Shown: in pieces, positions 1 to 11,467 of the stretch
Layout: every line of letters starts with the position of its first letter
Numbering within the stretch: the first letter of the stretch is position 1
Assembly: GCA_005281725.1 (NCBI GenBank)
Contig: SSBO01000009.1
Location: 6,944,303 to 7,008,302 of the forward strand
Origin: Wuchereria bancrofti
Taxonomy: Eukaryota > Nematoda > Chromadorea > Rhabditida > Onchocercidae
Length of the DNA: 64,000 nt
Direction: 5' to 3'
Notes under the pieces: generated by a model
What the model was told of the DNA's origin: nothing
Databases searched by the model: none
What the model saw: the letters and a program-made list of their open reading frames with translations, nothing else
Program-made: the position numbers and the translations under genes

Positions 1-64
1 GCATTCCTTTATCAGTGAATTTTAGAGGAGAAAAATACACTTAAAATAATATTTCGCTATTAGG

Positions 65-2293
65 ATGAATGGAATAGATGCTGTGAATTATGTGCAAAAA
101 TGGGTGGCTGATTATTCGCAATGGATTCCAGCGCATAATCATATCATTGTTTTGACAAGGTTTGTGCAATGTGTCAATTACGATTTTGGTGCATTTGAAG
201 TTAAAGTTAATTCGAATTCTAAGCACTCGAATTTAAACAAATTAAATCGATGATATAAAATATTCCTTTTACTTTAAATAAAATTTACTTTTCTTGGCAG
301 GATTGATTTACTCTCTTCTAAAGGTGACTCTAGCACTCAAGGAATGGCATACGTTGGGGCGATGTGTCGAGTTGCGGAATCAGCAAGTGTAGTGGAGGAC
401 GTCGGCGGTATGGCTACTGCTGTAATTGCTGCTCATGAATTGGCTCATAGGTGCTCACATACTATAATATGCCTATTTAAAAATTTGATTGCTTAAAGCT
501 AACAATGTAATTTAATAAAGAAATCCTCAAAATTTAAACGTTTTTTTTTCCAAAAATTCAAGAAACTTTCTTACAGCCTTGGCGCATTTCATGACGGCAC
601 AGCTGGACCAGCTGAAAATTGCGGAAGAAACTATTTGATGTCTGCAACAGTATCAAGTTCGGACGATGAACAAAAATTCTTCAACACATTCAAATTCTCA
701 CCGTGCTCAATTCAACAAATCCAATTATTTTTTGCGTAGTTCTTTATTGAAATTTAAATGGATAAAAGTAGGAATAGCTCTGGAAAGGTTAAAATATTTT
801 TTTGGGAAAATAAATTTTTCAAGAGAATTTGATTTTTAAAATTTTATTACACTCTTTCAGTTTTTGTTATATCAATTTTTGTCACATGTTTAGGACTGGA
901 TAATTTAAAAAATTTAAATTGCAGAAACGGAACAGCTGATTGCTTGCTGCGATCAAAGAGTCGTGAAAAGCGATTGCGACGTACTTCTCGACGTAAACAT
1001 CGCAAACCTGGCGAATTGTTGGTGCAACAGAACCAGTGCAAAATAGCATTTGGAGCCCACTATAGTGTCTGTCTGGTAACTTAATTTTTTGAATGAAAAG
1101 TGAGGGATATGTTGGTGAAAGCTGAATTTAAATTAGTAAATATTAAAAATGAAAACTCAGAATTCTTTCTAACAAGGTTTTAATCATAGCACATATTTGA
1201 CTAAAGGTCAAAAAAGTAATCGGAGAAAAGGGAAAGCTTTTGTAAGGACTATGATAATATCACTATATTTGTTGAGTTCCAGTCAGATCTTTCGCTCCCT
1301 AATAATTTCCCGACTTCTGCATTATCATCTCCTGTTGATTTGACTAAATTAAAGGCTTATCTTTTACTTTCCCTCTAAGTTTAGCTTTATCACTTGCACT
1401 TTATTACATTATTACATGCGAAAGAATAAATTTCAAACTTCATTTAAATTAAGAGGAAGGAATATTTGTCGAAGGATCCATGTCGACGACTTTGGTGCAA
1501 AAATCGAAAGCTACGCAAGACAGAGCCATGTGAAACCAAATTGTATTTACCTTTATTAGACGGAACTAAATGTGGACATGATAAGGTTAAGTAACTTCTC
1601 ATTAATTTTATTGTTGTCACTAAAAACAAATAATAAAAGTGTCACTAAAAACAAGTAATAAAATAATTTCAATTCAATTTTTACCAGGTCTCGAATAGAA
1701 ATTATGTTATGAGAAAAATCAGTGAACAAAATGACTAATTTATTATAACATTTCAAATTAATTGGAAATTTCTAGGCTAAAATTTGTATATTACAATACG
1801 GTTGATAGAAAAACTGGAATATAATCTAGCAAAAATCAGCACTTATTTTAAGTGTTTGTTTTTCAATTCAATTTTTCATCAAATCCCAATTTTTTTTAGT
1901 GGTGTCTTGGCGGAAATTGTGTAGCAACCGACAAAGAAAGAGAAAGTAAGCTCATTTGTGACTATTATCACATTGTCTTGAGAAATTTTTTGTGGCGTTT
2001 CAGTGTCATTTTAAAACAATTACTCCCAAGCATCCAAAAATATACCTATGCTCAACTCAAGTCTTCCAAATAATTACATAATGTTCTCTGTATTTTGTGA
2101 TGTAACCACAGATATATTCTACTTAAAACAAATTTCAGACTGCGATGATTTGAATTCATCAATGTGCCTTGAATTATCTGATGAAAAGCTCCGCAAATAC
2201 TGCCATTCGGAACAGTTCCGTTCGTTATGTTGTGTTACCTGTTCTCAACTTGCCTATCGCAAAATCTTCACTACTTCATTCCATAACTCGTAA
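65..2293 (+). CDS. mig-17: MIG-17-like ADAMTS metalloprotease, 3' part (5' end outside window)
   Basis: Secreted zinc metalloprotease of the ADAMTS type. Joined exons 64-159, 301-450, 577-735, 925-1075, 1454-1585, 1900-1945 and 2139-2293 stay in phase and give 295 visible residues. The first exon follows an acceptor, so the prodomain and the start of the catalytic domain lie upstream. In order: the reprolysin catalytic core with HELAHSLGAFHD (zinc ligands His77, His81, His87; Glu78 catalytic) and a Met-turn at Met103; a disintegrin-like part; a cysteine-rich part (DPCRRLWC, DGTKCG, WCLGGNC); and a C-terminal PLAC-like six-cysteine domain ending at the stop. No thrombospondin type-1 repeat is present. 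In C. elegans that combination is typical of MIG-17, which remodels gonadal basement membrane during distal tip cell migration. Family is firm; one-to-one orthology is inferred. An unusual arginine/lysine cluster sits in the disintegrin-like exon. Confidence 0.88.
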
Positions 2294-3913
2294 TTATGCA
2301 CCTAAAAAACCTTTTGTTCCACAGTGTCATCAAACAATTAAAATTCTCGTTCCAGCAGAAAATTTAAAAGCAGTTCTGAGATTTTCCAATCACGAAAACG
2401 AATCCTAAAAGTCTCCAAACCTGGACCATCCCGCGGTTACAGTATTTCCCTGACTTCTTTAAAGAAATATTACAGTACCACACCTCCTGCACTGTCCATG
2501 TGATAGATATGCTATAAGCTATGATAAACTGAACTTAGAGTTATGTTCTCCAACCTTATAACAATTCTTCCCTTTATTTCTATTATGCTTACTAGTGCTG
2601 GAAATGTTTCGACCTTTTTTGAATTCTTGTCAATAAGCAAACCATAGACCATCGATAGTTTGGCTAGTCAATGACACCTGCTGTGATATAATTTTTGTAG
2701 GAAGTTACTGCAAAGAGAATAAGTTGTACAACATTAAAACATATACATATATGTTTTTCATTGGTTTCAAAAGATGACCTGTGGGAAATGCTACCGCTAA
2801 CAATCAGTCACAAGAATTTTTATACTACAGAAATATTTCGCTTGAAAAATTCTTAAACATTTAAAATTTTACAGAACATGACAATTCAATAAAAGGCATC
2901 AACTTTAAGTGAAAGTAACATCAAAGTGAAGTGAGAGCTCATTATTTACTGCACAACAGCGAACAAATAATATTACATTTACATGCCGAATGCTTCATAA
3001 AAAGTAAGTAAAATAGGACGAAAAGCATAAGGGAGTAATGAGCGAAAAAAGGATAAGAATACCTGAGAGCAGTAGGTGCAGTATCGAACTATAATGTCGA
3101 CTAATTCGGATAGAGTTTAAGACTCGAAACCTGACTTCATATTTCAACATGTTACAATGGATGTATTACAAAGAATAAACGTCTTATACCAAGAGACCAG
3201 TAAAACAATTTACAGAAGAAAAATGTGAGACCTATAAGTGTAAGCAATTTCCAATAGATTCTTTTATCCTATAAGAGTAAACAATTTCTAATAGACTCTT
3301 TTATTTCTGCATGTTAACAGAAAAAATGCCATGTAGCTATTAAACTGTCGAAAGAATGTCGAAACAGAAAGATATCAATACTGAACATCAAAACCAGGAG
3401 CAGACAACTGTTCTAAAATCATGTTGTTAAAAAAAAATATATTGAGGTACTCAGCTCGTGAAAATTTGCGGTTTCAATGAAATTCTGAGGTAAAACAAAA
3501 ATGAAAACAGGTAAGAATGGGACAGAACTTGAATAAGTATGCGAATAATAACAAGCACTTCCTTAACATATTCAAAAGTTACAACAGGATATGGCATTAA
3601 ACACCAAGTAAAAAACATATGAAAGATTTCCAAAATTGTTTACCAAAAATAATTTTGGAAACGTTTCATGTGTTTTTTGCAGTTAATGTTATAGGATAAA
3701 ATCCATAATGCAATTCACAACAAATAGTTATTTACAGGGTCTGTATTCCGAGAGATCTGAGGCAACCCATTTGGCCATGAAAGTTAAGTAAGCTAAAAAA
3801 GTACTTTTGAAAAACAAAAATTAAGAGAAAAATCATGCAAAAAAGATTGGTTACCAGTATTATACATCACTGCATTCAAAGCAAAAAAAAAAAAAAAATG
3901 CACAGAAACAAAG
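2294..3913. other. Convergent intergenic region
   Basis: Lies between the 3' ends of the MIG-17-like gene (+) and the CDT2 gene (-). AT-rich, with short open frames that show no domain, splice pattern or codon bias. A run of about 16 A residues at 3883-3898 lies just beyond the CDT2 stop. Both 3' UTRs must lie here; I see no further gene. Confidence 0.6.
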
Positions 3914-6900
3914 CTAATAAGTTCGTGGTGTTTTGCTGAAATACTGATCGAGTGTTAGCTGTGTCCCACTCTTTTTCTTTGGTTTTGGTGTTGACTGACG
4001 AATGTCAGTTGAAGAATTTTGAGACTGCAAATGCCTTGAGTTTTGTGAATCAGTGCGAGATTTCGTTACCATTTTTGGTGTTGACTGCCGATGAACACGA
4101 TCACGTGATTTATGTGAACTTTGTTTAACGCGAATTTTACGAGGAGATGTACGGTCGAAACGTTCTTTCATCGAAATCATATATGAACAGTTAGATGGCC
4201 TATAAAATAGAGGACATTGAAAGTGCAATAAAAAAAATGTAAAGCAAATGAATAACAGAACATATTTTAGTAGCAGCACTATACTGCAATCAAATCAGGA
4301 TCAAACATGGATTCAAATGGTCTTCATTCCTTCCTAGTTCAGCACATTACAAGTTGTTCAGAAACTTTGCAAAATATTAACAAATTAAAAACAGTCTTAC
4401 CGATCGGAACTGGATGAATATTCATCCAGTTCTGGACTTCTTCCTTTATTTAATATGTTCGCTCGCAACTCTGGATTCATGTTCGACGTTGCAAGTTTTT
4501 CTTTGACAAAATCTGGCAAATTCATTGTTGGATGCCTTAAATGACCCATAATTTGCTCTCGCTGTCAAACATATTAACAAAAGAGTAATTAAAGGAAAAT
4601 CAACAGATCAAATCAACATTAAAAACATACTTAAAGTAGAAAGCACATGGAACTCGATTCTTCATCTCGATTCCAGAAAAATCAAGTTTTCGTGCAGCAT
4701 GGCTTGATTTGTTAGTTAGATCACATAGTGGTGGAGACATCGATTCAGTGGCTCTTAAAAGGAAATTATTGGAAAAAAGCTAGAAGAAAACGTTATGTTT
4801 CGAAATTTTTTGGAAGAGTCACAAAATGCAGAATTAACTGAAACCATACTTGAACATTTTTTTCACTGGTGATCCACTTCCACTTTTCGTTTCCATACCA
4901 ACCCGGTTTAGCGGACTTTTAAATGGACTCTTGAAGGGACTACGTTCCGTGTTTTTCTTTGGAACTGAAACTGACACATTCAACTGTTTCCTGCAAAATA
5001 TGCAGATAAATATGTACAAATAAATGATTATATAAATAAATGACATAAAACTGTTCGATATATCATAAATTGCATCCATACGTGATGAGTGATGACAAAG
5101 TGATAAATAAAGCATACATTGACATTTCAGCCATAGCTGTTCCAGGTAATTCATATAACTCGACACGGTCCCGATGTATTGTAATTGAAGATAACTCTTG
5201 ATTTTCAGGACTTCTCGTAATCCATTTCCAAACTTTCAAATACGAATCATCCATCGTAGCAATATAATGTCCATAGTTGCTGAATCTTGCAACAGTAACC
5301 TGAATGAGAACAACCTATTTCTTTCCGAAAATTTTTATATTAACAGCACTGAAGTTACAGAAGCTATCAATGAAGTGAAACTTAAAATGATAATGAGCAG
5401 AAATGCATCAAGTTACAGAGCAACAATTTCACGAATTCATAAAATTTCATCGGTGTCATCATCATTAAAAGAAAAATTTAATACATATTATATGGGATGC
5501 ATGTGTTCAGTTTAAAATAAAGGATAGAAATAACAGACCTCATAGCGATGGCCACCTAAAGTATATTTCGGGTAAGGCAAATGCTTCAATTTGCCTTTGT
5601 TAGAATTGGAATATTTTTCCTGCAATAATTAACTGATAAAATAAAAGCATTTCAGAATCAAAAACACATCCAATTAATAAATGAAAAAACCTTCATGCTT
5701 AAGAGCATTGAAAACTAACATATTCTAAATGCGGAAGCTTTAAAAAAAACTAATTAATAACCTGTAAATCCCAAATAACAGCGAAGCAATCACCACCTCC
5801 AAACATTACATGATCAGAAGTTGAAGATGCAGCAATTCTAAAATCATACGTATTGAAAGACGTTCGCTTGACTCCTTGTAAAATTCCAACTGAAATTTTC
5901 AAAAACTTTAATCCTTTATATAAATGAGGAACAAAACTAGACATATGATGATACTCTAAATGACACTAAAATCAAAAAAGCACCTGGTGTGTTATTCAAT
6001 CCCTGTATGCTGTACTGATAAATTTTCGAGTCTGTGGATGCAACAAAAAGTGATGAGCTAAAGCGATCAAGGCATATCGAAGCAATACCTCAATAAAAAA
6101 ATCAGATTATTTCTAAAAAAAACTTATTTAAACCAGACAAAAAATAATCGAAATTGTTGGAAAAAATATTCAGATTTGTTGTGAGATCATGAAATGAAAT
6201 TAAATTGCGTGCTTTCAATTTTTTTTGGAAAAATGATTGATAATACTATAATTTGCGTTTTGTAAATTAGAATATCATGTTTTTGTTCCACTGGAACAAA
6301 ATTACATAAAGTAATTCCAGTTAATTGCTTAAAATAAATGCAAGTAGTTTTAGAACACCAACACACCAAAATCACGAGTTGAAGAACTATTTGGATCTTC
6401 AAGGATACGAAATGGACTATTTTTGCCACGATAACGGAGATCCCAAAAGCGAATACCTCTGCAGTGAATTTAACATCAGAAGAATCATGTAGCACCAGTA
6501 TGAAAAATAAAAGAACCATTAAGATGAAAAACATAATACAGGCGTGTATTAGCCGCAAAAAACAAAAGACTACGTTTTGAAAGATGAAGATGCTGATATT
6601 AGTGTATTTCCACCATAATGTACTAAAGAAGTGATTCCTTTTGAGCTCATCGAAACTGACATACGTGATCTTCGTTTTGTTCCAATACTTTGACCTGAAA
6701 AAGTACGAATCAGAACCGCAAAATGTGACCTTAGGATTTAGGAACTGGACTGACAAAGCTGCTAAAGACGAGACCGAGGTATATTAAGTAAACAAACAAG
6801 ACTGGTGACTCCTACGTCTTGATTCGTTCTGTACGTCAAAGGATGCCCAGATCTCAAAAATCTATAATGCCAAATTACCTAGCCAAATTTGTCCTACATA

Positions 6901-7951
6901 TGTCAAATGATGGCACAGTAATACGAAAATTTTTCTGCAAATGCATTAGAAACTAAAAAGAGAGAAGAGTACCACGTTCTCTCTTCACTTCTAACAGCTC
7001 ATATTTGCTCTGACATACCTTTTTAAGTTTCTTCTCAGAAAAAGAAAGGAAAGTCAAGAAGGGAAAATCAAGAAAGTCAAGTACTCCATCTTTTTACCAA
7101 ACGCTTTTATGTATTATCAGTCGTACTTCGAAAATTAAACTTGTTGGAGCACTGTTGCATATATATGTAAATATTACGTACGTTCAGGAGCTAGTAAAGG
7201 ATGTGTGTTTTTGAGAAGATTGAAAGGACGCACAACAGCGGCTTGTGGTTCTCGCTGATCCCATATGCAAATTGTTCCATCTCGAGCTCCTGTTGCAAAA
7301 AGATCTGCAATTTGCAGTTATTTTTTGAATGAAAAATCACGAATCTCAAAAAGCTCTAATTTGCAGTGAAAAACTGATGAAAAGAGGATTACGAAACTGA
7401 CCAGGATTATCGTCTGATACAGAAAGAGCGCGGACGGAACCTTCATGACCTAAAAATTGCTGCAACGCAAGTTGCCGCTCAATATCCCATGATGTTACCT
7501 TTGCATGACCAGATATTGAAATTAAATTGTTCGGCCGATTTGCAACAAATGACACATCGATTACGCAACTTCGATCAGCAGAAATTGCTAAAAATAGTTG
7601 GAAGTGCTACATGAATGAACTGCTCAAATCTCCTTACCATACAGTTCAAGCTTCTACTTGGTTTTTTTCTTCCTAAAAAAGCAATTTCGCGCAGCAAATA
7701 TTAATTCCGAACAATAATTTTGAACAAGTAATGAAGTAAAAACTAAAATAAGATCGAGAAACAAAGAGACAATAAATAAATCAAGAAAACAAACGCTGTT
7801 TGGTTAGACATGCATCGAAGTAAGTGAACTTACAATTTGTTATAACATCTTCTCGAGCATCCAAGAAATGAATAAAGCCATTTTCATCACCGACAGCCAA
7901 CAAATGTTCGGCACACGGATCCTTGGCAAACTGGCAAACCACCCAAGCGTT
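3914..7951 (-). CDS. cdt-2: CDT2/DTL, substrate receptor of CRL4 ubiquitin ligase
   Basis: WD40 protein that joins DDB1-CUL4 and sends PCNA-bound CDT1 and similar substrates for degradation in S phase. Exons from 5': 7834-7951, 7402-7587, 7182-7304, 6574-6694, 6367-6458, 5984-6088, 5762-5889, 5539-5619, 5118-5299, 4850-4990, 4627-4753, 4401-4561, 3914-4199. All junctions are in phase: 616 residues plus a missing N-terminus. The line-up with vertebrate DTL is clear: HLLAVGDENGF, LFATGARDGTICIWDQR, NTLISASS, IRFWDLR, LKVWKW. The two WDxR boxes (WDQR, WDLR) are the DDB1-contact type. The C-terminal third is basic, Ser/Pro-rich and low in order, and ends in a PIP box QLTLDQYF eight residues before the stop. 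The junction 4627/4561 needs a weak GTTTTT donor to keep frame. The first exon is unproven; see the candidate at 8504-8668. Confidence 0.9.
3938..3961 (-). other. C-terminal PIP box (PCNA-binding motif) of CDT2
   Basis: Encodes QLTLDQYF, which fits the PIP consensus Q-x-x-hydrophobic-x-x-aromatic-aromatic exactly. It is followed by SKTPRTY and the stop. Human CDT2 also has a C-terminal PIP box, but with a less canonical sequence. It would tether the ligase to PCNA on chromatin. Confidence 0.85.
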
Positions 7952-8503
7952 CTGAAATTAACGACAGTTTGTTCCAGTATAGAATTACAGGCAGTTTGGC
8001 TTCATTTTCATTGCTTTTCATTTCAGGCTTTGGAAGTTCTATGTGAAGTTAGATACCACAAACTGAAAGGTTTCCTTAGCATTGAAAGCGTATATGCATG
8101 AATATATTGATCCGATTCCCATAAGATGTCAAATTTTAACAGGACAGCAACGCTTCCTCCGGTATACGATTTGTTTTAGAAATTGACTCTTTAACCCCTT
8201 GAATATGTCAATTCTCTTGCATCATTAAAAGTTCATTAGTCCCTTGTTTGAAAGACATGAAATTCGAATAACTGAGTTCCTCCTCCGACAAGTTCTTCCT
8301 TCTGCGTGATCGATCGAGTAGAGGACTAGAAACAGGATGAGCTGGAAAGGAGGTAGAGGAAAAAAAATTACCGAGGAAACGAAGCATTTAGTAGAAGAAT
8401 AATTTAGAAAGTACGAATCCGGTACCACTCTCGATACCCTCTGACCCCAGTACATGCAACGAATACCCATCGATCCTTGACATTCGGTATATTCACCACC
8501 CAC

Positions 8504-8668
8504 CTGATTAGCTCCAGTAATTTCAAATCCCGTTCTAATTTCCAAATCTTGAAAGTCGCTGGTCACAATGCAAACCAATATCTCACCCAAAAGAAATGAT
8601 TTGTATGATTTCGATGAGATGTAGTATGTACTATAAAGGTTGGGCAGGGTAATTTTCCCGTGGTATCT
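8504..8668 (-). CDS. Candidate upstream exon of CDT2 (unproven)
   Basis: A 165-base stretch open in one frame, entered by a TAACAG acceptor and left by CAG|GTGGGT. It is phase 0 and would join in frame to the 7834-7951 exon. The product segment ends in LEIRTGFEITGANQ. I cannot match it to the vertebrate DTL N-terminus, which is poorly conserved. An overlapping frame is open too. A short start (ATG AAA AGC near 8019) with a 37-base intron is the other option. Transcript data would settle this. Confidence 0.25.
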
Positions 8669-11457
8669 CTGTTACTCACTACACCATTTTTCTCCAATGG
8701 ATCAAAATATTTGAAGGAGAGAAAGGGATGTTCGAGCAAAACTTTGTAACAGCGCAGAATATAAATTTCCTTTAGACCCAACAAATGTGAAGTTAAATCT
8801 TAACTCAGGAAAATTGTAATTGTTAAGTTAAACGACTTCTTTTGCTAAAAATTTTTCAATTTATTCATCTAATCTTATCCTTTTTGTTTTCCTTCTTGAT
8901 GAAAAGAAGAGAAAGAGAGCAACTTGCATATTACTACTTACTTTTCTCGTCTTCACCTACTCTGCTTCTTCTACAACTTTGCATTATTTGAATGTGCAGA
9001 AAATATACAAATTAGATAAAAACTGTGTTAATATCTCAAAAGAAAAAACAAGAAAACAGAATGAAACAATATATTCCACACAGTAATTCTGTTTACTGAG
9101 TAAAAAGTAATTCGTTTTTTCAAATTACAAGTCACTGATAATAGACTGACACATTTCAACTTTCGATTTTGATTAGCTTATCAGTGAAATGCTATTATCA
9201 CGCATTAATAGGATAAGATTAGTAGGATCATAAAATTTAGACTAAGCCTTACAACAGATTACCTTGTTTTTTTTTTTTTTTTTTCTATGAGATATTTTTT
9301 CTCACCAAACTATCCATACTAATACGACAAATTAAACTATCACCGTTGATTTGACTCTTATTATTTATACACGCATGTAGGTCACGTGCCACATTTATGT
9401 TATTTTAAAGCTTCCTGGGGTTATCAACAAACATGAGTACAAGCAAGTATGCATAATTACTTATCACTCCTATTCTATCGTATATACCTGCCTTTTCCAA
9501 ACAATATATCTTAAATATGAGAAATATTCTCTATCCTGTTTACTTTTTGTTGATGTCATTAATTTGAAAATTTCATCAGCAAACAATTTCGATGTTTTTT
9601 TTAAGGACAAACTCATTTTGATGTTTCTAATGAAAACAAAAAATGAATCTATTCTTACTACTATCAAACCATAGTCTTAATTTGTTTTAATATCGTGAAA
9701 AAAATTAAGTGATAAACCCTATGAGAAATTATTTATCCTATGCATTTCGAAATCACTGTTTCGCACTTTTTCTTTTTAATGTATTAATTTAGCAGTTATT
9801 TTTTATCCAAAATTTGTCCAAATATTACTAATCTATTACCAATCAATATGAAGATTTCGATATGCCCATTGTGTCATGGTCTTCCAAATCAGAATTACGT
9901 TATTTCTGCTTCTTTAAACTGGCTAATCGATTACTAGTTGACAAGATTAGCAAGTATCTGGTCTATCCGTATAAGCCCTAATTTAATTTCTTATTTGTTT
10001 TAAAGCTTCCACTACTATCTAATTGTTATCAAATAAATTCCTAGTGAATTCACTTCGTTTTTCCTCAACCAAAATTAATTTCGATGCAAAACTGAATTTG
10101 AGAAGTAACAATCTAATCTTGTATATAACTGATCAATTGAAGTGAATAGGTAAATACTCATTCCATTACATCTTTGTAAAATGTTTCTTTTTCGTCCGAT
10201 CAATGCAATCATAATTTGACACATATTTGTGTTGACATTTTCCAACTTTTGCGATTGTCTAATCTCACGCTGTCACTCTCCACGGCTTCAAAATTGTTGC
10301 GCATTCTTTTTCTCGATATGCATACACTCTACTCAACAGACATCCTCAAATTTCTCAAAATTATGTTTTGTTGTATCAAATTGGTCGCTCTCCCTTACTT
10401 GTTGTTTGCTACAAATATACTTCTTTTGACACCTTGCGCATAACTCAGTCCTCTATGCCTTTCAATATCTTCTGAACTATTCATTAAATTTTAGTAGATG
10501 AAATTATGAATGTCATAAATGTAGTAAATAAATTTAAACACAATTTAATGTGCATTTTTGCTACTATCTTTTTTAATCTTTTTAAATCTTTTTTTTTTGA
10601 ACCTTTAAAAAAATGATTTGTTAAATCTTTTTTAAAATCTCCAAAACCACCTTTTTTTTAAAAATAAAAAAAATAGTTAAAAATATAGGTTAAAAACCTT
10701 TAACCAATTTTTTTAAAAGGCGTTTGAAACTAATTTTTTAAAGGTTTTGACAAAAAGCCATAATAAACTATATTTTAGAAAAATGGTTACTGGTTTGACT
10801 TAACCTTTTAATTTAATGCTGAAGTTGAGGTGTATGCGTCATACAATTATTACATAAGAGATTTGCTTTATTGTTTTCTCGAAATTTCTTTTAGAATTTT
10901 TTCAAGTGATTTTTATTGGCAAATAAATTTTTGGAAAAAAGCATTTATTTTCTAAATATTTTATTTTTTGTAAGTGAAGGTAACTTAAAATTTCCTTCTT
11001 CTTAGTGCTATTTTTGAACTAAAAAAATTTGCAAATATAAAAGATAGAAAAGTGCAGTCGGACATTTATTTTTCATACTGTCATTAAACATTATTGCCGA
11101 AAAACAATGTCGTTTTTCTATAAAATTTGAAAAAACATGTTTACTGAAACGAGCTTAGATAGTATTAATTGTTCAGTAAAATTAATTTTACGACAAGTTT
11201 ATTTATTGTTTCAAAAATGATTTTTGTTTTGCTTAAAATGAATACCTCGAAGTAATTAATAGGACTTTTTGTTTTATTCGTGGAAATTCTTTTTATCCCA
11301 ATGATAGCAAAAGTATTTATTAACCTTTACGCCCATATATTGTTCTTATTTTGAGAAAAATAGTATATCAATATTGCTTGTAAACATTTAATATATCATT
11401 CTTTTTCAAACTATTTCATGATGTCATAGAAACATTTTTATTTACTGTAAAAATTTC
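8669..11457. other. Intergenic region, low complexity in part
   Basis: No supported gene. It should contain the CDT2 promoter and possibly its first exon. From about 10560 to 10760 the sequence is nearly all A/T, with runs of T and A and short self-complementary pieces such as GGTTAAAAACCTTTAACC. The short open frames near 9470-9667 (-) and 10216-10443 (+) have no recognisable content. Confidence 0.55.
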
Positions 11458-11467
11458 AGTCACAGAT
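11457..11467 (+). promoter_or_regulatory. Probable SL trans-splice acceptor for the TMEM86-like gene
   Basis: AAAATTTCAG ends at 11459, eight bases before the ATG at 11468, and no in-frame exon precedes it. In nematodes this pattern usually marks spliced-leader addition. Confidence 0.6.

Noticed and set aside
6187..6756. Long hydrophobic minus-strand open frame of 189 codons
   Set aside because: It runs through two CDT2 exons out of frame plus intron sequence; the WD40 exons in other frames explain the region.
10560..10760. Self-complementary A/T runs that could be a structured RNA
   Set aside because: Pairing is expected from pure A and T runs; no stem with G/C content stands out beyond one 7-bp case.
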